Origin: Candidatus Curtissbacteria bacterium
GTDB lineage: Bacteria > Patescibacteriota > Microgenomatia > Curtissbacterales > GWA2-41-24
Direction: 5' to 3'
Assembly: GCA_016195765.1 (NCBI GenBank)
Contig: JACPYZ010000001.1
Location: forward strand, 1-13,632
DNA length: 13,632 nt
Shown here: positions 6,741 through 12,240 of the stretch, piece after piece
How the letters are laid out: each line of letters opens with the position of its first letter
Numbering within the stretch: the first letter of the stretch is position 1
Position numbers and translations under genes: made by a program
The notes under the pieces: generated by a model
The model's database searches: none
What the model saw: only the letters and a program-made list of their open reading frames with translations
Told to the model about the DNA's origin: nothing

Positions 6741-7632
6741 CCCAGGAGTGATTTTTGTATGCCCATTCGATTAGTGATTGTGATTCACCGAAGCGGTCTT
6801 GGGAACCCAGAACCACGGTAATTACGCCCTTGCCACTACGGTTTGTGTAAGTCACAAGATTTTCAAGTGAGCCTTCCGTTTGACCCGTTTTAACCCCTTC
6901 AAGTCCGGGTACAACTCCTAAAAGCTTGTTTACGTTTTCAAGATAATAGGCTTTTGTACCATTAACATCACTAACGACGACGCTTCTTGTTTTTACTATT
7001 TTGGCAATAAGAGGATTTGCAACAGCCGCACGAGAAAGTTTTGTGAGATCTCGAGCCGTGGAGTATTGAAACTTATCATCAAAACCTGCAGGGTTGGCAA
7101 AGTGAGAGTCGGTCATTCCTAATTCTTTGGCTTTTCTATTCATGGCAGCTAAAAAGTCTTCGTAAGAATCAGAACATGAATAAGCAAGAACGTAAGCCGC
7201 ATCATTACCGGAAGGAATAAGGAGTCCATAAAGCAAAGTTTCGACAGTGACTTTATCACCAGCTGCCAAACCCATTTTTGTACCTTCTGGTTGAACATAA
7301 CCAACGGTGATTACTGTTTGAGGAAGACAACGTTCTAGGGCCACTATTGCCGTCATCAGTTTTGTGGTGGAAGCAGGTAGATGCTTAAGAGTCGGGTTTT
7401 TTTCATAAAGCGTAATGCCTGTTTTATTATCTATTACAGTTGCTGCTCTGGCTGTTAATTGTTGAGCGTCTTGGAAATTGTCTACTTTAACCGGGTAGGG
7501 AGAAAGTTGGGCAGTTTGTCCGATATTTAACTTTTTTGGTACTTTTAATAAGGGTAAATAGCCGGAATATAAAAGGGTTAAGACAAAAACAATAATAATT
7601 AAGAAGAAGACAAAAGGCCTGACGAGTTTCAC
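6730..7632 (-). CDS. dacA: D-alanyl-D-alanine carboxypeptidase (penicillin-binding protein 5 family)
   Basis: This serine hydrolase of the S11 family removes the terminal D-Ala from peptidoglycan stem peptides outside the membrane. An N-terminal hydrophobic segment (about residues 6-24) acts as an uncleaved signal anchor or signal peptide. The three active-site motifs are intact: STTK at 88-91 (nucleophile S88), SGN at 141-143, and KTG at 248-250. At 300 residues it is shorter than E. coli PBP5 (about 400) because it ends after the catalytic domain, without the C-terminal beta domain and amphipathic membrane helix; the N-terminal anchor probably replaces that helix. The start is GTG at 7632, sharing GTGA with the aspS stop, so translation is probably coupled to aspS. 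Confidence 0.93.
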   Translation of the reverse strand: MKLVRPFVFFLIIIVFVLTLLYSGYLPLLKVPKKLNIGQTAQLSPYPVKVDNFQDAQQLTARAATVIDNKTGITLYEKNPTLKHLPASTTKLMTAIVALERCLPQTVITVGYVQPEGTKMGLAAGDKVTVETLLYGLLIPSGNDAAYVLAYSCSDSYEDFLAAMNRKAKELGMTDSHFANPAGFDDKFQYSTARDLTKLSRAAVANPLIAKIVKTRSVVVSDVNGTKAYYLENVNKLLGVVPGLEGVKTGQTEGSLENLVTYTNRSGKGVITVVLGSQDRFGESQSLIEWAYKNHSWVNP

Positions 7633-8957
7633 TTTTGGTCTTTTATCGTTGATAGTCTTACATCTACTCGTTCCATATCCCGGGGGAAGAGCGAAGCCTC
7701 GCGAACGTTTCTAAGATTTAAAATGTGCATTGTTAATCTTTCTAAGCCGAACGATAAACCGCCTTCTGGCGGCATGCCGAATTTAAAAGCTTGCAGATAC
7801 AATTCGAAACTTTTTGGATCCATTCCCCTGCTTTTTATGCTCTCTATAAGTTGGTCGTAATCATTTATTCTTTGGCTGCCGCTTAGAACCTCGACACCGC
7901 GGAAAAGGAGATCGTAGCTTAGAGAATATTCCTCATCTTCTGGGTCCGGTTTTGTGTAAAAAGGTTTTGCTTTTGTTGGAAAATGGGTAATTGTCACAAA
8001 ATCGCTATCATGCTTTTCTTTTGCCCATTTGCAAATATCGACTTCGTCTTGTGGTGCTAAATCTTTTTCTTTTCGGCTATCTCTTTTAAATTCCTTAAAG
8101 ATAATCTCTTGAGCTTCTCTTAATGTTAAACGCGGGATTTTTCCAAAGGCAATTTTTTCTAAACTAAATTCTTTAAAAATAGCCTGACATTTTTCTTCGG
8201 CGTATTTAAGCATTTCAACTGCGACCGTTTCTACTAGGTCTAAGAGCTCGTTAAAATCGACAAAGCCAAATTCGCAGTCTAGTTGTGTCGATTCTGACAG
8301 GTGCCGGGTGGTAACCGACGGTTCTGCACGATAAGCATGAGATATTGTAAATACTCTTTCAAAAACTGGCACAAGCATTTGTTTGTAAAGCTGGGGACTT
8401 TGAGTAAGAAACGCTTTGTGCCCGTAGTAGTCTATTTTAAATACTTCTGCCCCACCTTCTGTTGAAGAGGCGGCGGTTGTTGGCACAAAAATTTCGATAC
8501 AGCCGAGATCTGTTGCTGCTTTTCTGAAACCTTCGACAACAGCTGCCTGCACTTTAAAAATGGCTTTGACTTGCGGATGCCTTAGGGTAAGACTTCTAAA
8601 ATCAAGTAGAGTCGGCAGTTCTAGATTTAAAGATTCAGTGCCCATATCAAAGGGTAATTCGTGGGCTTTGGTTAGAATTTCGACTTTGCTTCCTTTAAGT
8701 TCGATTCCCCCAGTTTCAATTTTTTTGTTAACCATTGATTCGGGTCGTTTTTGAATAATCCCTGTAATTGCGACTACATCTTGGGGGTGAAGATTTCTAA
8801 AATCATCGCCAACTCCAACAACTTGGATTAGCCCTGTGCGATCGTGAACATCTATGAAGGTTATTTTTCCATGATCGCGTTTAGTATCTACCCAAGCCAT
8901 TACGGTGACTTCTTTGTCTACTAGGCTGACGCAATCAATGGCTAAGGTTCTTTTCAC
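7629..8957 (-). CDS. aspS: Aspartyl-tRNA synthetase, archaeal-type (no GAD domain)
   Basis: This class IIb synthetase activates aspartate and charges tRNA-Asp. An N-terminal OB-fold anticodon domain (about residues 1-105) is followed by the catalytic core, with ASSTEGGAEVFKIDYY, FLTQSPQLYKQML, the motif 2 region FTISHAYRAEPS..TRHLSE, and motif 3 GGLSFGLERLTM near the end. At 442 residues it lacks the roughly 150-residue GAD insertion of ordinary bacterial AspRS and matches archaeal/eukaryotic-type enzymes. In that group some members also charge tRNA-Asn, and which type this is cannot be settled here. The start is GTG at 8957, supported by TTGAAT-N17-TAGAAT whose -10 ends seven bases upstream. 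It runs into dacA through a four-base overlap, an unusual pairing of translation and cell-wall genes. Confidence 0.94.
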   Translation of the reverse strand: MKRTLAIDCVSLVDKEVTVMAWVDTKRDHGKITFIDVHDRTGLIQVVGVGDDFRNLHPQDVVAITGIIQKRPESMVNKKIETGGIELKGSKVEILTKAHELPFDMGTESLNLELPTLLDFRSLTLRHPQVKAIFKVQAAVVEGFRKAATDLGCIEIFVPTTAASSTEGGAEVFKIDYYGHKAFLTQSPQLYKQMLVPVFERVFTISHAYRAEPSVTTRHLSESTQLDCEFGFVDFNELLDLVETVAVEMLKYAEEKCQAIFKEFSLEKIAFGKIPRLTLREAQEIIFKEFKRDSRKEKDLAPQDEVDICKWAKEKHDSDFVTITHFPTKAKPFYTKPDPEDEEYSLSYDLLFRGVEVLSGSQRINDYDQLIESIKSRGMDPKSFELYLQAFKFGMPPEGGLSFGLERLTMHILNLRNVREASLFPRDMERVDVRLSTIKDQK

Positions 8958-8964
8958 TCCCTAA

Positions 8965-8993
8965 ATTCTAACTTATATAGATTTGACATTCAA
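8965..8993 (-). promoter_or_regulatory. aspS promoter TTGAAT-N17-TAGAAT (leaderless)
   Basis: Minus-strand TTGAAT (8993-8988) and TAGAAT (8970-8965) are separated by exactly 17 bases. The -10 ends seven bases before the GTG start, so the mRNA is probably leaderless. This -35 box touches the -35 box of the divergent small-gene promoter at base 8988. Confidence 0.7.
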
Positions 8994-9011
8994 AAGTTAA
9001 ATGTGTAACAT
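8983..9011 (+). promoter_or_regulatory. Promoter TTGACA-N17-TAACAT for the attenuator-like leader
   Basis: A perfect TTGACA at 8983-8988 and TAACAT at 9006-9011 are separated by 17 bases. Transcription should begin near 9018, one base before the ATG of the leader ORF at 9019. It is divergent from and interleaved with the aspS promoter. Confidence 0.7.
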
Positions 9012-9018
9012 TTTCACA

Positions 9019-9099
9019 ATGGCTCGTAATTTTAACCTAGTACTTCTCCTTATTTGTGGTCTCTTGCTTAGCAAGAGGCGCGGGGAGGTATTGGCTTAA
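9019..9099 (+). CDS. Leucine-rich 26-codon leader ORF (putative leader peptide)
   Basis: ATG at 9019 opens 26 codons ending in TAA at 9097-9099. The peptide begins MARNFN, continues with the hydrophobic core LVLLLICGLLL, and ends with a basic tail containing SKRRGE. Eight of 26 codons specify leucine (CTA 9037, CTT 9043, CTC 9046, CTT 9049, CTC 9061, TTG 9064, CTT 9067, TTG 9091). Five of them are CTT or CTC and would be read by the same tRNA-Leu. The -10 box ends seven bases before the ATG, so it would be translated leaderless. Its codons overlap two RNA segments that control the downstream terminator, as expected of an attenuation leader peptide. A short membrane peptide, or a signal-peptide remnant, are the alternatives. 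Confidence 0.55.
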   Translation: MARNFNLVLLLICGLLLSKRRGEVLA

Positions 9100-9128
9100 A
9101 ATAAATTAAGCCAGGTTCACAAAGGACT

Positions 9129-9152
9129 ACCTCCCAAATGGGAGGTTTTTTT
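9129..9152 (+). terminator. Intrinsic terminator inside the leader of the 85-residue gene
   Basis: ACCTCCC at 9129-9135 pairs with GGGAGGT at 9140-9146 around the loop AAAT, and the T-run extends to 9152. It lies between the promoter at 8983-9011 and the start codon at 9176. The upstream gene aspS points the other way, so this terminator can only act on the leader's own transcript. Confidence 0.75.
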
Positions 9153-9175
9153 ATGGTTAAAAGGAGGTGATTTAT

Positions 9176-9433
9176 ATGACAGATAGAGCAGATTTTACAG
9201 CAAATACAAGAGAAGGCCGAGCAGATGCTAGGGCCCATGCAGCTATATATGGCATGGATTTGGTAGCTGACCCTACAGATCGAGTTATTGCAGAAATAGC
9301 AAGAAAAAGTGCCTTAAATGCTGATGTTACGGCTGCTAGTGATACGATTTCTCAAGGTTTGCCTGCGGTTTCACCAGAAATACGTTTAGCAAATTCCTTT
9401 AAAGTATCAGGTGGTAGTGAACAAGTTAAATGA
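9176..9433 (+). CDS. Unrecognised 85-residue small protein behind the attenuator
   Basis: I recognise no family. The product starts MTDRADFTANTREG, is rich in Ala, Asp and Arg, has no membrane span or Cys, and is probably helical in its first 60 residues (IYGMDLVADPTDRVIAEIARKS region) with a looser tail. I chose ATG 9176 rather than the in-frame GTG at 9167, because the GTG lies inside the ribosome binding site AAAAGGAGGTGAT (9159-9171). That site matches the 3' end of 16S rRNA almost completely and sits eight bases before the ATG. Its own terminator is at 9463-9484. Expression appears to be controlled by the attenuator-like leader upstream. If that senses charged tRNA-Leu, the protein may act in amino-acid starvation, which is inference. 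Confidence 0.75.
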   Translation: MTDRADFTANTREGRADARAHAAIYGMDLVADPTDRVIAEIARKSALNADVTAASDTISQGLPAVSPEIRLANSFKVSGGSEQVK

Positions 9434-9462
9434 TCATTAACCATAGGAACGGCATTGTATTG

Positions 9463-9484
9463 CCTCCCTATTGGGGAGGTTTTT
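9463..9484 (+). terminator. Intrinsic terminator after the 85-residue gene
   Basis: CCTCCC at 9463-9468 pairs with GGGAGG at 9474-9479, followed by TTTTT (9480-9484). The stem is the same six base pairs as in the two leader terminators at 9130-9145 and 10281-10296. The other strand has no T-run after the stem, so it acts only on the plus strand. Confidence 0.75.
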
Positions 9485-9501
9485 AGTGGAAAATAAGTCT
9501 G

Positions 9502-10155
9502 TTAATATTTTTCGAAAAGCGACTGGAGCATGCCAAAGGCGGTATTGATATCTTCGGAATTGAAGACGAGAGTCAATTCCGAATGTGTCGAAAGGATATC
9601 CAGGACATTCACGCCTTCCCAGGCAAGAGATTTGACAAAAAAGTAAAAGATTCCTGGAGTTTTTACGGAATCTTCTGGCAAATGAATGGTTATTGAAGAA
9701 ACATTTGGATAAGTTTCTGTAATTTCTTCGTTTTTTAGAAGCTTTTCAATATTTTCTAAGTTCACTTTGTTAGTCAGAACGATCGTTTCGACTCTCCCAT
9801 AGGTAAACAAGGCCTTTTTTTGGAAATTATGGCTGGATTTTTCGATTGTCGAGAGCTTGGCGAGCAAATTATTTGAATTCTTAACGTAAATGAGAGTTAA
9901 ATTTGACCGCACGATCATGTCTGGAGCTTCTTCAAAAATTGTAATTGGCTTGTAGCCTGCAGAGAAACTTTTTTGTAGCCTTTTGATTGCGACAATAATC
10001 GAACCACTCGTAACTTTTTTGAAAACAAGTGTTTCAACTTCTGGCTTCATGTACCTGGCAAGAGAAGAGGCGTTTATTAAATCCTTCGACATAGCTTCTG
10101 AAAGATAGCGTGAGCGCTTAATTATCTTTTCGACTGCCTGAGGGACGGTTATCAT
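9502..10155 (-). CDS. ACT-domain protein of unknown role
   Basis: This 217-residue soluble protein appears to have three parts. The N-terminal helical segment (residues about 1-65) reads LSEAMSKDLINASSLARYMKPEVE, a pattern I associate with uncharacterised archaeal and CPR ACT proteins. An ACT-like region follows (about 70-145). The C-terminal ACT domain (about 150-215) contains KTPGIFYFFVKSLAWEGVNVLDILSTHSELTLVF, close to the regulatory ACT repeats of aspartate kinases. ACT domains bind amino acids or other small ligands. No kinase or dehydrogenase domain is attached, so it is probably a stand-alone sensor or regulator. ATG 10155 is supported by an extended -10 box (TGTTAAAAT) six bases upstream. 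It converges on the attenuated small gene and diverges from the second one. Confidence 0.8.
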   Translation of the reverse strand: MITVPQAVEKIIKRSRYLSEAMSKDLINASSLARYMKPEVETLVFKKVTSGSIIVAIKRLQKSFSAGYKPITIFEEAPDMIVRSNLTLIYVKNSNNLLAKLSTIEKSSHNFQKKALFTYGRVETIVLTNKVNLENIEKLLKNEEITETYPNVSSITIHLPEDSVKTPGIFYFFVKSLAWEGVNVLDILSTHSELTLVFNSEDINTAFGMLQSLFEKY

Positions 10156-10161
10156 GTTAAT

Positions 10162-10170
10162 ATTTTAACA
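10162..10170 (-). promoter_or_regulatory. Extended -10 promoter TGTTAAAAT for the ACT gene
   Basis: Minus-strand TG-T-TAAAAT (10170 to 10162) is followed by ATTAAC and the ATG at 10155. The six-base gap predicts a leaderless transcript. Confidence 0.6.
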
Positions 10171-10203
10171 ATTTCTTTTTATTTGTACATTATTTGCGAA
10201 AAT

Positions 10204-10232
10204 TTGACGATTAATACAAAAACAATTATCTT
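10204..10232 (+). promoter_or_regulatory. Promoter TTGACG-N17-TATCTT for the 87-residue gene
   Basis: TTGACG at 10204-10209 and TATCTT at 10227-10232 are separated by 17 bases. Transcription should start near 10239, leaving a leader of about 85 bases before the ATG at 10325. Confidence 0.65.
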
Positions 10233-10240
10233 AAGTTTTG

Positions 10241-10302
10241 GTTAAGCATTAAAAAATTATAAAAGTGCTTAACACATAATCCTCCCAAGTGGGAGGTTTT
10301 TT
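10241..10302 (+). promoter_or_regulatory. Structured leader with internal terminator before the 87-residue gene
   Basis: GTTAAGCA (10241-10248) pairs perfectly with TGCTTAAC (10267-10274). A second hairpin, CCTCCC (10281-10286) with GGGAGG (10291-10296), is followed by six T (10297-10302), an intrinsic terminator. The ribosome binding site AAAAGGAGGTGAT (10308-10320) comes directly after it. The neighbouring upstream gene points away, so the terminator acts on the leader itself. I find no leader ORF and no competing pairing for the terminator arms, except that CCTCC could also pair with the GGAGG of the ribosome binding site. A short independent RNA of about 63 bases is an alternative reading. 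Confidence 0.6.
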
Positions 10303-10324
10303 AAGGCAAAAGGAGGTGATATTA

Positions 10325-10588
10325 ATGACAGCAGAGATAAGTAGCAATGAGGGTACTGTTCCCCCAGCAGAAGCTTACAAAGGCAGACTTGAATTAACAA
10401 GGAGGGCTTTAACTGATCCTGGCTTTTCGAGAACAATTGAAGGCCTTGATGGAAGTCCAGTTGTAGTCGTGCGTACAGACAGTCCACTCATTGAGCAATT
10501 TGATTTATATGGACGCGATGGTTTTGGATTTGATTTTGTAACTGTAGAACCACCAGTAGCTGAACCAAGTTCAATCGTTCAGGGTTGA
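10325..10588 (+). CDS. Unrecognised 87-residue small protein behind a terminator-containing leader
   Basis: I recognise no family. The product starts MTAEISSNEGTVPPAEAYKG. It has a helical stretch (GRLELTRRALTDPGFSRTI), a strand-like VVVVRTDSP, an aromatic Gly-rich part (DLYGRDGFGFDFV), and a Pro-rich end. There is no membrane span or Cys. ATG 10325 is preceded at a good distance by AAAAGGAGGTGAT, the same binding site as the 85-residue gene. The in-frame GTG at 10289 would fall inside the terminator hairpin and is unlikely. The last ten bases overlap the end of convergent recJ. It shares size, MT start, ribosome binding site and leader type with the 9176 gene, but I see no sequence similarity. 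Confidence 0.72.
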   Translation: MTAEISSNEGTVPPAEAYKGRLELTRRALTDPGFSRTIEGLDGSPVVVVRTDSPLIEQFDLYGRDGFGFDFVTVEPPVAEPSSIVQG

Positions 10589-12180
10589 ACTATTTGAAGA
10601 TCTTTGACCTTTAGTTGAAGGCCGCCGGAATATCTGTCTTCGTTGATTGTGTAAACAAGATCCACAACGTAGCCCGGGCGAAGTTGCGTTTTTAATTCGC
10701 CTTTGTTGAAGGCAATTGCCGAAAGACCGTTTACTTGCAGTTTTAAATGGTTGTTTTGGGGACCGACTGTTCGCAAATCTTCAACAATCATTCTTTTTGT
10801 TACGAAAATTGGTTCAGGGTTGGCAATTCCATACGGTTCAAATTTGCTAATTTGCGAGAAAGTTTCCTTGTTAACATCACTTACCTCTAGTGGACATTCA
10901 ATGTTAATAACAGGGACAAGTAGTTCTTCTGTTATTAATGCTTGAGAATGTTTGTTAATTGCGGCAGTAAAAGATTCGATATGTTTGGTTTCGATAGTGA
11001 AACCTGCTGCCATCGGGTGACCACCAGCGTCCACCAAGAATTCGCTTTGGGCCCTGATTGCTTCCACAATGTTAAAGCCTGGGATTGATCTGGCAGAACC
11101 CTTAGATTTCTCTGGACCTCGCGCAATAACGATCATTGGCTTGTTGTGATATTCAACCATTCGGGAGGCTACTAAACCAATCACTCCTTCATGCCAGGAT
11201 TCATGAGCAATTACGCCGACCACGTGTTCTTTTAAAACTAAATCGCGGGCCGTGGCAATTGCAGAAGTTGTTAGGTCTTGGCGCTTGGAGTTAGTTTTTG
11301 AAAGAAGTTTTGCGAGTTCGTCTGCCTGATGTTGATTGCGAGCACAAAGCAACCTAAGAGAATCTAGGCCGTGTTCGATTCGACCCATGGCATTTATACG
11401 AGGGGTGCCAATTGATCCATTTAAATTGGCGGATCTCATCAGGGCTTTTATACCTGGCCTATTAGTTTTTGTAAGCTTTTCCAAACCAATTTTTACAATT
11501 GATCTGCTACCACCCACAAGAGGCACTAAATCTGCAATCGTTGCTAGGGCTGCTAGTTCTAGCTTATCTAAAAGTTTGTTTTCATAAGACTTTTTAACCT
11601 TTTGAATAAGCTCCCAACAAAAACGCCAAGAAACCCCAGCTCCGCAAAACTGAGTCGAATGGACAAGGGCAATTGATTTGGGTGTGATTTTAGGAAGAAC
11701 GTGGTGATCTGTAATAACAACATCTACCCCCAGTTTTTTAGCGTGTTCAACCTGATCTACGGCGGTGACCCCATGGTCTACTGTAATAATTAATTTGACA
11801 CCATCCCCTGCTAAGGTGGTAATTGCGTCTTTGGAAAGACCGTAGCCTTCTTTAATCCGGTGTGGAACGTAGGGCATAATGTTTGCACCGAGATCGTAAA
11901 GCGTCTCCCACATAATTGCGGTTGCGCAAATTCCATCGGCATCATAGTCCGAATAGACAACCGATTTTTCTTTATTTTCGATTGCCTTGATGACCCTTGT
12001 TAAGCCTTTTGTAATATCGCTGACGGGGGTTGATGTTATTTGGTCAAAGCTTGGGCTTAGAAATTCATTTAATTTTGCTGGTGTATCGAGCTGCCTATTT
12101 TTAGCCAAAACATGGGTAAGCCAATCTTTTTTAGATTTATCTGGTCGTGAGCTTTTAATTTTCCAAACGTTTTGCAGCAT
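10579..12180 (-). CDS. recJ: Single-stranded-DNA-specific exonuclease RecJ
   Basis: RecJ degrades single-stranded DNA 5' to 3' in recombination and mismatch repair. The 533-residue protein has the DHH phosphoesterase motifs in order: SDYDADG (about 77-83), VDHG (134-137), TDHH (157-160) and ATIADLVPL (213-221). PRINAMGRI follows at about 260. The DHHA1 domain carries HEGVIGLVASR and the nucleotide-binding GGH at 386-388 within DAGGHPMAAGF. A C-terminal OB-like domain finishes the protein. It is slightly shorter than E. coli RecJ (577). All metal-binding motifs look intact. ATG 12180 is the only available start because an in-frame TGA lies three codons upstream. It diverges from the CCA enzyme gene across 60 bp that contain a perfect inverted repeat. 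Confidence 0.96.
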   Translation of the reverse strand: MLQNVWKIKSSRPDKSKKDWLTHVLAKNRQLDTPAKLNEFLSPSFDQITSTPVSDITKGLTRVIKAIENKEKSVVYSDYDADGICATAIMWETLYDLGANIMPYVPHRIKEGYGLSKDAITTLAGDGVKLIITVDHGVTAVDQVEHAKKLGVDVVITDHHVLPKITPKSIALVHSTQFCGAGVSWRFCWELIQKVKKSYENKLLDKLELAALATIADLVPLVGGSRSIVKIGLEKLTKTNRPGIKALMRSANLNGSIGTPRINAMGRIEHGLDSLRLLCARNQHQADELAKLLSKTNSKRQDLTTSAIATARDLVLKEHVVGVIAHESWHEGVIGLVASRMVEYHNKPMIVIARGPEKSKGSARSIPGFNIVEAIRAQSEFLVDAGGHPMAAGFTIETKHIESFTAAINKHSQALITEELLVPVINIECPLEVSDVNKETFSQISKFEPYGIANPEPIFVTKRMIVEDLRTVGPQNNHLKLQVNGLSAIAFNKGELKTQLRPGYVVDLVYTINEDRYSGGLQLKVKDLQIVQP

Positions 12181-12212
12181 GATATTTCAAATTCCCTATA
12201 GTCAGAGCCCTG

Positions 12213-12230
12213 TATCGCGATTTCGCGATA
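12213..12230. repeat. Perfect 18-bp inverted repeat, possible operator
   Basis: TATCGCGA-TT-TCGCGATA lies between the divergent recJ and CCA genes. Its last two bases are the first two of the TATAAT -10 box of the CCA gene. There is no T-run, so it is not a terminator. Its symmetry and position suit a dimeric repressor site acting on one or both genes, which is inference. Confidence 0.55.
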
Positions 12231-12234
12231 TAAT
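12229..12234 (+). promoter_or_regulatory. -10 box TATAAT for the CCA gene (leaderless)
   Basis: A perfect TATAAT is followed by CTTATC and the ATG at 12241. The transcript should begin at the start codon. No -35 box is clear, and the region where it would lie is occupied by the inverted repeat. Confidence 0.65.
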
Positions 12235-12240
12235 CTTATC

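Larger units (their letters stand above)
9018..9152 (+). promoter_or_regulatory. Putative transcription attenuator leader with alternative RNA folds
   Basis: Four complementary segments follow the promoter. Segment 1 (9041-9049, TACTTCTCC) can pair with segment 2 (9082-9090, GGGGAGGTA) over nine positions including two G-U pairs. This encloses the hairpin 9061-9067/9071-9077 (CTCTTGC/GCAAGAG). Segment 2 can instead pair with segment 3 (9128-9135, TACCTCCC) over eight perfect pairs, enclosing the hairpin 9093-9099/9106-9112 (GGCTTAA/TTAAGCC). Segment 3 also pairs with segment 4 (9140-9146) to make the terminator. A ribosome stalled in the Leu codons would cover segment 1 and favour 2:3, giving readthrough. 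A ribosome finishing at 9097 would cover segment 2 and favour termination. The folds are read directly; the mechanism is inferred from the trp/leu/his attenuators. Confidence 0.6.

Noticed and set aside
9114..9120. GGTTCAC as part of a tRNA or tmRNA T-arm
   Set aside because: No matching acceptor stem, anticodon arm or CCA end surrounds it. It lies in the loop of the putative antiterminator.
9018..9152. T-box riboswitch or another known riboswitch
   Set aside because: The conserved T-box sequence (AGGGUGGNACCGCG) and specifier-loop layout are absent, and I recognise no other riboswitch core. The Leu-rich ORF fits ribosome-mediated attenuation better.
12213..12230. Palindrome as a terminator
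   Set aside because: It lies between divergent start codons and has no T-run on either strand.
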